Below are positions 16,429 through 23,927 of a stretch of 32,764 nucleotides of DNA, piece by piece (the first letter of the stretch is position 1; the number at the start of each line of letters is the position of its first letter). This DNA is from Ignavibacteria bacterium (GTDB lineage Bacteria; Bacteroidota; Ignavibacteria; Kapaibacteriales; UBA961). Location of the stretch: contig VGWD01000025.1 in NCBI GenBank assembly GCA_016873735.1, positions 1-32,764 of the forward strand. The letters run 5' to 3'. Position numbers and translations under genes: made by a program. Below the pieces are notes generated by a model. That model ran no database searches and was not told where the DNA came from. It was given only the letters and a program-made list of their open reading frames with translations.

Positions 16429-16686
16429 ATGGCACACAAAAAAGGGGCCGGATCTACCAAGAACGGCCGTGACTCAAATTCCAAACGACGTGGCGTGAAG
16501 CGCTTTGGAGGTCAAATCGTTTCAGCCGGAAATATTCTCGTGCGTCAATGTGGTACTCGTTTCCATCCGGGTAACAATGTAGGATTGGGCAAGGATTATA
16601 CATTGTTCTCGCTCGTTGACGGAGTGGTTAAGTTTGAGCGTAAAGATAAAACGCGACTCAAAGTTTCTGTTTATCCCACCGCCTGA
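16429..16686 (+). CDS. rpmA: 50S ribosomal protein L27 (bL27)
   Basis: An 85-aa L27 starting directly with [16 protein letters not shown], so the N-terminal arm that reaches the peptidyl-transferase centre needs no processing of the Firmicutes type. The conserved [20 protein letters not shown] and GKDYTLFS segments are present. A strong Shine-Dalgarno site (AAAGGAG) lies 8 nt before the ATG, in contrast to rplU. It is followed by an intrinsic terminator. Confidence 0.97.
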   Translation: MAHKKGAGSTKNGRDSNSKRRGVKRFGGQIVSAGNILVRQCGTRFHPGNNVGLGKDYTLFSLVDGVVKFERKDKTRLKVSVYPTA

Positions 16687-16705
16687 TTCACCCCAGAACA
16701 TACAG

Positions 16706-16742
16706 GCCCCAATGCACATCACTGCATCGGGGCTTTTTTTTA
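16706..16742 (+). terminator. Intrinsic terminator after rpmA
   Basis: An 11-bp stem (16706-16716 with 16723-16733, one mismatch) with a 6-nt loop is followed by a run of nine T. It separates the rplU-rpmA unit from dut, which starts 16 bp later. Confidence 0.9.
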
Positions 16743-16757
16743 TCGGAGAAGAATATC

Positions 16758-17201
16758 ATGCTGAAAGTTCAAATCATGCAATGCGGTGAGGTGCCCGGTT
16801 CATTGCCATTTTACGCAACAAAGGGTTCAGCAGGAATGGATATTACAGCTGCATTAACTGAACAATGGATCTTGGAACCAGGCGCAATTGCAATGATTCC
16901 AACCGGAATAGCAATTGCATTGCCTGAAGGATATGAGTGTCAGGTGCGCTCCAGAAGCGGCTTGGCGGCAAAGCACGGAATTTTTTCTTTGAATGCCCCG
17001 GGAACCATAGATTCCGATTTTCGAGGTGAAATAAAGGTGATTTTAGCCAATTCCGGCAAAGAATCATATGCCATTCAACCTGGTGAAAGAATAGCTCAAT
17101 TGGTGATTGCTAGATATGAAACGGTGTCATGGGAAGAAGTAAGCGAACTTTCCATAACAGAACGCGGTGCAGGTGGGTTCGGCAGCACGGGTACCTTGTA
17201 A
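16758..17201 (+). CDS. dut: dUTP diphosphatase (dUTPase)
   Basis: A 147-aa trimeric all-beta dUTPase with all five family motifs in order: AGMDI (about 25-29), RSRSGLA (64-70), the uracil-binding hairpin GTIDSDFRGE (about 82-91) with the catalytic Asp, GERIAQLVI (about 108-116), and the glycine-rich C-terminal arm RGAGGFGSTG that closes over the nucleotide. It converts dUTP to dUMP and pyrophosphate, keeping uracil out of DNA and feeding dTMP synthesis. A GGAG ribosome site precedes it. Its promoter must lie in or after the rpmA terminator, or it relies on read-through. Confidence 0.96.
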   Translation: MLKVQIMQCGEVPGSLPFYATKGSAGMDITAALTEQWILEPGAIAMIPTGIAIALPEGYECQVRSRSGLAAKHGIFSLNAPGTIDSDFRGEIKVILANSGKESYAIQPGERIAQLVIARYETVSWEEVSELSITERGAGGFGSTGTL

Positions 17202-17209
17202 TTTTTCTT

Positions 17210-17240
17210 TTTGCCAATTCAAGAAATACCCATAAATTTG
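17210..17240 (+). promoter_or_regulatory. Consensus Bacteroidota-type promoter for the bL31-bS18 operon
   Basis: TTTG (17210-17213), a 19-bp spacer, then TAAATTTG (17233-17240) is a perfect match to TTTG-N19-TAnnTTTG. It predicts transcription from about 17247, 31 nt before the first start codon. It is the best promoter match seen in the window. Confidence 0.65.
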
Positions 17241-17257
17241 TAATCCTGTTGTTTACA
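17239..17257. promoter_or_regulatory. Inverted repeat overlapping the promoter start region (possible operator)
   Basis: TGTAA-N9-TTACA, with partial extension by flanking A/T bases, covers the -7 box end and the predicted transcription start. This is where a repressor would block initiation. Given the zinc-ligand-free ribosomal proteins downstream, a Zur-type regulator is one possibility, but the repeat is short and A/T-rich. Confidence 0.3.
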
Positions 17258-17277
17258 TTTTTCTCTACAAAATACAC

Positions 17278-17451
17278 ATGGCAAAGAAGCAAACATTCGG
17301 CGATAAGATGAGTAAGAAGGTAGCTGCCTCCTTCATCAATGTTCGCGTAATCAAGCCTTATCACACAGTAAAAGGCAATATGAAATACCTCGAGCGTTTT
17401 GTGCGAATCGGGGACTTGTCAGAAGTCGATAAAATTGACATTAACAGATAA
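17278..17451 (+). CDS. Small basic protein, 57 aa (possible bL38/DUF4295-like ribosomal protein)
   Basis: ATG at 17278 opens a 57-codon frame ending in TAA at 17449-17451. The product starts MAKKQTFGDKMSKK and has a central pattern INVRVIK...KGNMKYLERFVRIGDL. It is rich in Lys/Arg and lacks Cys. The layout (basic MAKK start, VxVIK, KxGxYxFxExFV-like strand pair) recalls the short DUF4295 proteins of Bacteroidota, which I recall being described as ribosomal protein bL38 in Flavobacterium; this likeness is by eye only. It is first in a unit with bL31 and bS18 (4-bp gap to rpmE), directly behind a consensus promoter, which supports a ribosomal role. No Shine-Dalgarno site. Confidence 0.7.
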   Translation: MAKKQTFGDKMSKKVAASFINVRVIKPYHTVKGNMKYLERFVRIGDLSEVDKIDINR

Positions 17452-17455
17452 TCAC

Positions 17456-17695
17456 ATGAAAAAGAATCTTCATCCCTATTATCATCAGGTTGAAATTGTC
17501 ATGACAGACGGTACAGTCTATCATACTCGTTCCTGTTATAAAAGTGATCGCATGGTACTTGAAATTGATTCCAAGAGCCATCCGTTCTTTACAGGCAAGC
17601 AGATGCTTGTTGACACTGCGGGACGCGTAGAGCGTTTCAATAAGCGCTTTGAAAAAACAAAGGCAATGAAAACTCAACCAGATAAGGAAGGATAA
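17456..17695 (+). CDS. rpmE: 50S ribosomal protein L31 (bL31), zinc-ligand-free form
   Basis: A 79-aa bL31 recognised by [12 protein letters not shown] at the start and [24 protein letters not shown] towards the end. The ATG at 17456 gives the standard N-terminus; an earlier GTG at 17399 lies inside the preceding gene and is not credible. The four cysteines that bind zinc in type-A bL31 (usual positions about 16, 18, 37, 40) are replaced here (MTDG and DSKS), leaving only C27, which is not a ligand position. It should therefore fold without zinc. It lies between the 57-aa basic protein and bS18. Confidence 0.93.
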   Translation: MKKNLHPYYHQVEIVMTDGTVYHTRSCYKSDRMVLEIDSKSHPFFTGKQMLVDTAGRVERFNKRFEKTKAMKTQPDKEG

Positions 17696-17697
17696 TC

Positions 17698-17976
17698 ATG
17701 AGACAACAACCATTGAATGCTGTTAATAATCCTTTTTTGGCCGGTAACCGCAATAAAAGAACGCCCGCCAAGAAGAAAGTCAATCCTATGGGACAGAGCC
17801 GTGTGATTGATTATCTTGAACCAAAGGCATTGCAACGTTTCATCAATGATCAAGGCAAGATTCTTCCTCGCCGCATCACCGGTGTGACAGCTACTCAACA
17901 GCGTCAGATTGCTCTTGCCATCAAATATGCTCGTCATTTGGCATTGATGCCATTTGTGAGCCAAGATGTTCGTTAA
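17698..17976 (+). CDS. rpsR: 30S ribosomal protein S18 (bS18)
   Basis: A 92-aa bS18 identified by [20 protein letters not shown] followed by ILPRRITGV and the basic helix [19 protein letters not shown]. The N-terminal extension is basic and the protein has no cysteine, so the CxxC zinc knuckle found in some bS18 is absent. An unusually strong ribosome site (AAGGAAGGA) precedes the start, 2 bp after rpmE. bS18 sits with bS6 and bS21 on the 30S platform near the anti-Shine-Dalgarno tail. In most bacteria rpsR is beside rpsF and rplI; here it is not, and neither gene is in the window. Confidence 0.95.
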   Translation: MRQQPLNAVNNPFLAGNRNKRTPAKKKVNPMGQSRVIDYLEPKALQRFINDQGKILPRRITGVTATQQRQIALAIKYARHLALMPFVSQDVR

Positions 17977-17997
17977 AAGACAATGAAAATTTATTCG

Positions 17998-18027
17998 AAG
18001 GACATGATCATATCATGTCCTTTTTTT
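17998..18027 (+). terminator. Intrinsic terminator after rpsR
   Basis: A perfect 11-bp stem (17998-18008 with 18012-18022), 3-nt loop CAT, and a run of seven T closes the 57-aa/rpmE/rpsR unit. Confidence 0.93.
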
Positions 18028-18065
18028 ATTTTGACCTCCCATAACAAATGAAAACAAGCTAATCG

Positions 18066-19127
18066 ATGGCAGAACAGGATTTAGACATATCGACTGAATT
18101 AGAGGCATCCTCTCGAAAAGAATATTTCGAGTTAAGTAAGCATACCACTTTGCAGTACTTAATATATGCGGGGATGATTGTTTGCGTTGTTGCTTTTCTT
18201 CACATGGTTATTGCCATGCCATTGATGGATGTGTTTTTTACAAGTTTCATGCATGCCGATGTTGCCTCTGATGGAGAAGTACTCGAATATCGTATTTCAG
18301 AAGGTGCTCCCAAGGATGAAGTTGTTACGAATCTTTTCACGAATTGGGGAATTGTCGAGCGTATTGCAGGGATGGAGAATGAGCGTAATAAAATACGCGT
18401 TGCTCGATATCTATTCAATCCAACATTGGCGTTATTGCCATTGATCTTGTTCATCGGAGTTGCGATCAGCACATATATCGTTTCATTCTTACCAAAGAGC
18501 ATTGGATTATTGCGTCAGAAAATTCAACGTGAAATTATGAATATGTTGGACACCATTTCCATTTCATTATATGGTGAACATACAGATGCAGAAATCATGG
18601 AATTACGTAGAAGAGTTATAGATGCTGATATACGTGATTTGCATGATCTTGCGAAAGAATATAAAATCTCAGTTGATGAGATGAAAAATCTGCAAGGTGC
18701 ATTATTATGGCAAGAAGCGACGAGTCCATTTGAATCATTCATTCGAACACAAGTAGCGCTTCAATTTTATATGCGATCTTATTTTTCCATTCAATATGCA
18801 AATGCCATATTGGGTATGGTATATATGGGCGCAGCAGTGTTGATTATCATCATTGGTATTCGTGGATTGAAATTCATTCCATCAAGCGAGCCATCAATCA
18901 TTCTCTTTGCTTTAAGTCTGGAATTTATTCTATTGATCGTATATGCGATAATGCTGATTTTCTCCCCCAAAGAGGATGAACGAGAGCAAGTTGCAATGGC
19001 GGGTGAAAGCAGCGGATTATTTTCATTGTTTGGAGGTGGTTCGCAAGAATCACAAGCTCGTAATGCAGAAGTGGAGTCTCTACTCAAGATTTTCATGACG
19101 CAACCACCTGATACCAAGAAAAAGTAA
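18066..19127 (+). CDS. Hypothetical inner-membrane protein with four helices, 353 aa
   Basis: I do not recognise a family. Hydrophobic segments lie at about residues 28-52, 115-142, 246-270 and 279-300. Between helix 1 and 2 is a ~60-residue loop, and between 2 and 3 a ~100-residue charged segment with helical pattern (RRRVIDADIRDLHDLAKEYKISVDEMKNLQ). The C-terminus (about 305-353) is polar with a Gly/Ser-rich stretch and a final Lys run. The even number of helices and long soluble loops resemble a scaffold or sensor more than a transporter. It stands alone: a terminator is 38 bp upstream and the glutathione peroxidase starts 87 bp downstream. No Shine-Dalgarno site. Confidence 0.7.
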   Translation: MAEQDLDISTELEASSRKEYFELSKHTTLQYLIYAGMIVCVVAFLHMVIAMPLMDVFFTSFMHADVASDGEVLEYRISEGAPKDEVVTNLFTNWGIVERIAGMENERNKIRVARYLFNPTLALLPLILFIGVAISTYIVSFLPKSIGLLRQKIQREIMNMLDTISISLYGEHTDAEIMELRRRVIDADIRDLHDLAKEYKISVDEMKNLQGALLWQEATSPFESFIRTQVALQFYMRSYFSIQYANAILGMVYMGAAVLIIIIGIRGLKFIPSSEPSIILFALSLEFILLIVYAIMLIFSPKEDEREQVAMAGESSGLFSLFGGGSQESQARNAEVESLLKIFMTQPPDTKKK

Positions 19128-19214
19128 ACCCGTTATTCAATGAGCTTTTTTATTGGAACTGAGACTGTTCATGTTTCGTTATATCCATATCAATTATTCA
19201 TCAGAGAGTCAAAC

Positions 19215-19802
19215 ATGCAGAATGTTATCAAATTATCGATGCTGATTGCATCATTCGGAGTAATAATCATGTCAACAATCGGATGCGAAGCAGAAGAGCG
19301 AGCAATATCAGGTGGTTCCATTCATCAATTTACAATGAAGAACATTGATGGAGTTGAAACGCCACTTTCTAAATATCGTGGTCGCGTGATGCTTCTTGTG
19401 AATGTGGCTTCACAATGCGGATATACACGTCAATATGCAAATCTTGAAAAATTACATGATTCATTTGCGTCAAAAGGTTTGAGTATTCTTGGTTTTCCCG
19501 CAAACAATTTTGGGGGACAAGAACCGGGCACAGATCAAGAGATCAAAGAATTCTGTTCAACAAAGTTTAATGTCACTTTTGACATGTTCGCAAAAATCTC
19601 TGTAAAAGGATCCGATAAGCATCCACTATATCGTTTCCTTACCTCGGGTGGAGGCAATGGAGATTTATCTGGTGAAGTGGGTTGGAATTTTGAAAAGTTT
19701 CTTGTTGATAAAGAAGGGAAAATCGTAAAGCGATTCAAATCCGGTGTGGATCCTTTTTCCGATGAGCTGATCAAATCAATAGAGCAAGAGATAGCAAAAT
19801 AA
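19215..19802 (+). CDS. Glutathione peroxidase-family thiol peroxidase, probable lipoprotein
   Basis: From the ATG at 19215 the product is 196 aa. Its N-terminus is a membrane-targeting hydrophobic stretch ending in STIGC; C24 could be lipidated, although the lipobox is imperfect. An earlier ATG at 19140 would add 25 residues in front of this signal and is less likely. The peroxidase domain has catalytic C68 (NVASQCGYT; Cys, not selenocysteine), Q102 (FGGQEPG) and W157/N158 (GWNFEKF). Most bacterial members use thioredoxin rather than glutathione. It should reduce peroxides in the periplasm or at the envelope. An intrinsic terminator follows. Confidence 0.93.
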   Translation: MQNVIKLSMLIASFGVIIMSTIGCEAEERAISGGSIHQFTMKNIDGVETPLSKYRGRVMLLVNVASQCGYTRQYANLEKLHDSFASKGLSILGFPANNFGGQEPGTDQEIKEFCSTKFNVTFDMFAKISVKGSDKHPLYRFLTSGGGNGDLSGEVGWNFEKFLVDKEGKIVKRFKSGVDPFSDELIKSIEQEIAK

Positions 19803-19820
19803 CAAAGACCTTTCCAAAAC

Positions 19821-19849
19821 ATGCCTTGAAGATTCAAGGCATTTTTTTT
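19821..19849 (+). terminator. Intrinsic terminator after glutathione peroxidase
   Basis: A perfect 9-bp stem ATGCCTTGA/TCAAGGCAT (19821-19829 with 19834-19842) with a 4-nt loop is followed by eight T. Confidence 0.93.
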
Positions 19850-19873
19850 GCACCAACATTTCTTGACGGTCTG

Positions 19874-19881
19874 TATCTTTG
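19874..19881 (+). promoter_or_regulatory. Possible -7 box (TATCTTTG) for the TPR-cyclase gene
   Basis: An exact TAnnTTTG match lies 45 bp before the start codon at 19926. A TTTG is present upstream at 19847-19850 but with a 23-bp spacer, longer than the usual 19-21. Confidence 0.4.
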
Positions 19882-19925
19882 CATATGAATATTTACAGAT
19901 TTGCTCATTATCATAAGCCCATCTC

Positions 19926-21746
19926 ATGGTTGAATCAGAGATACAGGAAGAGCTTAAGCATTTGGAAGAGATGCTCGTCGATGGCACGAATATATCCTTC
20001 ATTCTCGAACAATCGAAATCTCTTCTATCTCATGTAGATGCTACTAAGCATTGGCAACTCCATGCATCCATCCTATTAATCCTTGGAAAAGCCCATTACT
20101 TTCTTGGTCAGATTGATGAAGCAAAAGAAATTTTTGAAAGGGTGCTTCAACATCATTCCCAGAAAGACAAAAGCATATATGCAAAAGCACTGATACATCT
20201 AGGAAATATTCATCAGCATACTTCTCAACTGGCTGAGTCCATAGTTTGTTTAAAAGAAGCTATTGACATCTTTGAGTCTGAACAGAATACCCTTGGGCTT
20301 GCACATGGATATACATATGCCGGGATATCATATCGCAAATTGGCTGAGTATTCAACATCACTGGAATTCATGGATAAAGGACGTCGCCTCTATGAAGAAT
20401 TGGGAGATGAAGCCGGAGTTGCTGCAAATACCGGAAATATTGGGAATGTGTATTTCGGAATGAATCAATATGCAAAAGCTCTTGAGTATCAATATCAAGC
20501 GCTGGCCATCAATGAGAAAGTGAACAATCTTCGAGGCATAGCCAATAATTGTCTTACAATTGGAGGAGTTCATTTATTGACTAATGAATACGATCTTGCT
20601 GATTCGTATTTTCAAAGAGCCTCGGAGCTATTTGCAATTCTTGATGACAAAACAGGTGTGATGCATGCACAAAGCAATATTGGCATTTTGTTGGATTTTC
20701 AAGAAAAGTTTGAAGAAGCACTTGCACTAGATGAAGAGGTCTTGAAACATGCAATTGAAATAGACGATGCATCGGGAATTGCAACGCAATTTGTCAATAT
20801 TGGAAATCTCTATGCAAATCCTGCGAATTCAAGATATGAGCCAATCAAAGCAGAAGAGTATTTTCTCAAAGCTATGGACATACACATTGAATTACAGCAA
20901 CAAGATGCCGTTTGTTCATTGCACAAACAAATGAGTGAACTTTATGAAAGAATGGAATTATGGCAGAAATCATTGTATCATTTGAAAGAGCATTTACAAC
21001 TGAATGATGTCGTGATTTCAGAAGAGGCAAAACACAAAGCTGATTTATTGGATCAAAGAAGAAAGCTTGATCAAATCGAAAGAGATAGACAATTACAAGT
21101 TGCCCGTTTTCAGGAGCAAGAAAAAATTCTTCATAATATACTTCCAAATACGATTGCGGAAAGAATGTTGAATGGAGAATCCAATATAGTTGATGTAGCA
21201 GAAGATGTCAGCATATTCTTTTCAGATATTGTAGATTTTACTGCATTGACTTCGGCCATGAATCCCGAATCTCTCATCATGGATTTGAATAAACTCTTTA
21301 CTGAATTCGATAGAATTGCAAAGAAACATAATGTTGAGAAAATCAAAACGATTGGCGATGCTTATATGGCAGTTTGCGGGGTTCCCAAGAAACAAGAAGA
21401 TCATGCATTGAGATTGGCGAATTTTGCATTCGATGTTATGTCTGCATCACAACAATTCATCATTGGTCACAGTAAAGTAGATTTACGAATCGGGATTCAT
21501 GCCGGTGAAGCAATTGCAGGTATCATCGGTGAAGATAAATACAGCTATGATTTATGGGGCGATGCTGTAAATATAGCAAGCAGAATGGAAAACACGGGAG
21601 AGAAAGGTCAAATTCAAGTGACCGAGTATTACAAACATTTGCTTGAAGGCCATACGGATATCACATTCACTTCGCGTGGTAAAATAGATATCAAGGGTAA
21701 AGGAAAGATGAAGACATATTTCATGCATCAATCGAATAATGCTTGA
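19926..21746 (+). CDS. Cytosolic class III adenylate cyclase with N-terminal TPR array
   Basis: The 606-aa protein has no signal or membrane helix. Residues about 45-360 are tandem TPR helices (e.g. [25 protein letters not shown] style repeats), followed by a coiled coil near 365-402 and a class III cyclase domain from about 405. Metal-binding D434 and D478, adenine-selecting K474 and D542, and transition-state N549 and R553 are all present, so it should make cAMP from ATP. The TPR part presumably senses a protein partner. The stop lies 19 bp inside the convergent ruvB gene. It is separated from the peroxidase by a terminator and is monocistronic. Similar TPR-cyclases are frequent in Bacteroidota and Leptospira. 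Confidence 0.93.
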   Translation: MVESEIQEELKHLEEMLVDGTNISFILEQSKSLLSHVDATKHWQLHASILLILGKAHYFLGQIDEAKEIFERVLQHHSQKDKSIYAKALIHLGNIHQHTSQLAESIVCLKEAIDIFESEQNTLGLAHGYTYAGISYRKLAEYSTSLEFMDKGRRLYEELGDEAGVAANTGNIGNVYFGMNQYAKALEYQYQALAINEKVNNLRGIANNCLTIGGVHLLTNEYDLADSYFQRASELFAILDDKTGVMHAQSNIGILLDFQEKFEEALALDEEVLKHAIEIDDASGIATQFVNIGNLYANPANSRYEPIKAEEYFLKAMDIHIELQQQDAVCSLHKQMSELYERMELWQKSLYHLKEHLQLNDVVISEEAKHKADLLDQRRKLDQIERDRQLQVARFQEQEKILHNILPNTIAERMLNGESNIVDVAEDVSIFFSDIVDFTALTSAMNPESLIMDLNKLFTEFDRIAKKHNVEKIKTIGDAYMAVCGVPKKQEDHALRLANFAFDVMSASQQFIIGHSKVDLRIGIHAGEAIAGIIGEDKYSYDLWGDAVNIASRMENTGEKGQIQVTEYYKHLLEGHTDITFTSRGKIDIKGKGKMKTYFMHQSNNA

Positions 21747-22759
21747 TCATTCTTTTCCTCTTTTCCGAAATGACGATAGCATAATGCCGTGGCTTCACGA
21801 CCTCTTTGCGTTCTCTGCAAGAATCCTTGCTGAATCAGAAATGGTTCATATACCTCTTCCAATGTCCCTGCTTCTTCACCAACAGCAACGGCCAATGTGC
21901 CCAAACCAACAGGTCCTCCATTGAATTTATCGATGATTGTGAGAAGAATCCTTTTGTCCATTTCATCCAGACCATATTCATCAACTTCCAATGCAGCCAA
22001 GGCGATATGAGCTATTTCTTTGGTAATTGTCCCTTTACCTTTGATTTCCGCAAAGTCTCTTGTTCTTCTCAATAATCGATTCGCAATGCGCGGGGTACCT
22101 CTTGATCTTCGTGAAATTTCATGTGCACCATCTTCATCAATCGGAACATTCAAAATGCCGGCAGATCGAACAATCACATGATACAAATCTTGATGAGAAT
22201 AATAATCCAATCTACTCACTACTCCGAAGCGAGAACGTAAGGGAGCGGTGAGTGATCCTGCTCTTGTTGTTGCACCCACCAAAGTAAAACGTGGAATTGT
22301 GATTTGTACCGATCTTGCTGCCGGACCTGACTCAATCATGATGTCGAGTACATAATCTTCCATTGCGGAGTACAAGTACTCTTCAATCACGGGTGATAGT
22401 CTGTGAATCTCATCAATGAATAATATGTCGCCTTCTTTCAGATTTGTGAGAAGCCCAGCAAGATCGCCCGGCTTTTCAAGTACAGGACCCGATGTCGTTT
22501 TGATTTCTGCTCTCATCTCATGTGCAATGATATGACTTAGCGTGGTTTTTCCCAGACCCGGCGGGCCGGTTAACAATACATGATCCAATGCTTCTCCTCG
22601 ATTCCTTGCAGCGGCAATGAATACCTTGAGATTATCCACGATTTTAGCCTGTCCCGTGAAATCATCAAATGAGGAAGGGCGCAGGGTTATATCGCTTTCA
22701 TCTTCATGAATGCGTTGCGTGCTGACAATGTCGGATTGGCGTTCCATGTGTTTTGCCAT
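21728..22759 (-). CDS. ruvB: Holliday junction branch migration helicase RuvB
   Basis: A 343-aa AAA+ helicase with the RuvB-specific start ([12 protein letters not shown]), Walker [10 protein letters not shown], Walker [10 protein letters not shown], sensor text [19 protein letters not shown] and the C-terminal winged-helix ([15 protein letters not shown], then [16 protein letters not shown]). It forms hexameric rings that drive branch migration with RuvA during recombination repair. ruvA and ruvC are not in the window. Its end overlaps the cyclase gene by 19 bp in the convergent direction, with no terminator visible. The start region is divergent from fbp over 148 bp. No Shine-Dalgarno site; a second in-frame Met is at residue 4-5. 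Confidence 0.97.
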   Translation of the reverse strand: MAKHMERQSDIVSTQRIHEDESDITLRPSSFDDFTGQAKIVDNLKVFIAAARNRGEALDHVLLTGPPGLGKTTLSHIIAHEMRAEIKTTSGPVLEKPGDLAGLLTNLKEGDILFIDEIHRLSPVIEEYLYSAMEDYVLDIMIESGPAARSVQITIPRFTLVGATTRAGSLTAPLRSRFGVVSRLDYYSHQDLYHVIVRSAGILNVPIDEDGAHEISRRSRGTPRIANRLLRRTRDFAEIKGKGTITKEIAHIALAALEVDEYGLDEMDKRILLTIIDKFNGGPVGLGTLAVAVGEEAGTLEEVYEPFLIQQGFLQRTQRGREATALCYRHFGKEEKNDQALFD

Positions 22760-22798
22760 GAGAAGTTGATTAATAATTTGTCAGAATGATTCTTGTCC

Positions 22799-22829
22799 TT
22801 TGCAATAAAGCATCGGATTGGTAATTTTC
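22799..22829 (+). promoter_or_regulatory. Candidate Bacteroidota-type promoter for fbp
   Basis: TTTG (22799-22802), 19-bp spacer, TAATTTTC (22822-22829): seven of eight -7 positions with ideal spacing. It predicts a leader of about 72 nt before the ATG at 22908. Confidence 0.5.
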
Positions 22830-22907
22830 ATGACAATGTAAGCATTGAAAGTACAAAATAAAACTTCACGATGCCATACTAAAGACTTTTGTTTTGGTGT
22901 AAGTACA

Positions 22908-23927
22908 ATGTCATTTATTCGCGTGTCTCGGCTTGTCACGATTGAACGTCATATCGCCGAAGAACAACAGTATCATCCTTCAGCCACCGGGGAATATTCA
23001 CGTTTATTGAGGGATCTCACCCTTGCTTTGAGAATCATAGCCCGCGATGTGCGAAGAGCGGGTTTGAATGATATTCTGGGCATGACGGATTCCATGAACA
23101 TTCATGGGGAAACTGTAAAAAAGCTTGATGAATTCGCCAATGAAGTCATTTTTCGGGCTATGGATCATGGCGGACATCTCTGTGTGATGGCTTCAGAGGA
23201 ATCAGATGGCATCATCAATATTCCTGAAGAATATGCAAAAGGAAAATATGTTCTGCTATTCGATCCGCTTGATGGTTCTTCAAACATTGATGTGAATACC
23301 ACTATCGGGACTATCTTCTCAATCTATCGTCGATTGGATCCACAATCAATCACAGATGGTGATGAACGCGATGTTTTGCAACCGGGATATAAACAGGTTG
23401 CAGCAGGATATGCTTGTTATGGAAGCGCCACCACATTGGTCTATACTTCCGGTCATGGCGTTGATGTGTTTACGTATGATCAAACAATCGGTGACTTTCT
23501 TCTCACGCATGAAAAAGTGCGCATGCCGAAACAAGGGAAAATCTACAGCGTGAATGAAGGGAATTATTCTTTATGGTCTGATGGCATGAAACGCTATGTT
23601 GATCACTTGAAACAACCAATCTCCGGAAAACCCTATTCGCTTCGATATATCGGAACAGCAGTTGCCGACATACATCGTACTCTACACTATGGTGGAATCT
23701 TCATGTATCCGGCGGATACAAAACATCCCAATGGAAAGCTTCGTTTGCTCTATGAACTGAATCCTCTTGCAATGATCATCGAGCAAGCCGGTGGAAGAGC
23801 GAGTGATGGCATCAATAGAATTCTGGATATCATTCCCACGGTTATACATCAGCGTTCCCAGGCATTCATGGGTTCGGAGCAAGATGTGCTTGAAGCCGAA
23901 TTGTTTTTGAATGGTCGTGAACCGTGA
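22908..23927 (+). CDS. fbp: Class I fructose-1,6-bisphosphatase
   Basis: From the ATG at 22908 the product is 339 aa, the usual class I length. An upstream ATG at 22845 would add a Cys/His-containing extension not known in the family and lies in the predicted leader. Class I features are clear: TIERHIAEEQQYHPSATGEYS near the start, ASEESDG, and the metal-binding FDPLDGSSNIDVN block, then the GGIFMYPAD and LRLLYELNPLA segments of the sugar-phosphate site. It dephosphorylates fructose 1,6-bisphosphate in gluconeogenesis. The stop TGA abuts the queA stop in the palindrome TGATCA. Confidence 0.96.
   Translation: MSFIRVSRLVTIERHIAEEQQYHPSATGEYSRLLRDLTLALRIIARDVRRAGLNDILGMTDSMNIHGETVKKLDEFANEVIFRAMDHGGHLCVMASEESDGIINIPEEYAKGKYVLLFDPLDGSSNIDVNTTIGTIFSIYRRLDPQSITDGDERDVLQPGYKQVAAGYACYGSATTLVYTSGHGVDVFTYDQTIGDFLLTHEKVRMPKQGKIYSVNEGNYSLWSDGMKRYVDHLKQPISGKPYSLRYIGTAVADIHRTLHYGGIFMYPADTKHPNGKLRLLYELNPLAMIIEQAGGRASDGINRILDIIPTVIHQRSQAFMGSEQDVLEAELFLNGREP

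Noticed and set aside
17399-17455. GTG start for rpmE
   Set aside because: It would begin inside the 57-aa gene and place 19 unrelated residues before the standard bL31 N-terminus.
19863-19881. Promoter TTGAC with TATCTTTG before the cyclase gene
   Set aside because: The two boxes are only 8 bp apart, too close for any known sigma-70-type promoter; the TATCTTTG box alone is kept as a weak candidate.
19535-20002. Minus-strand 155-aa frame across the peroxidase end and cyclase start
   Set aside because: It crosses an intrinsic terminator and two well-supported plus-strand genes; its protein has no family features.
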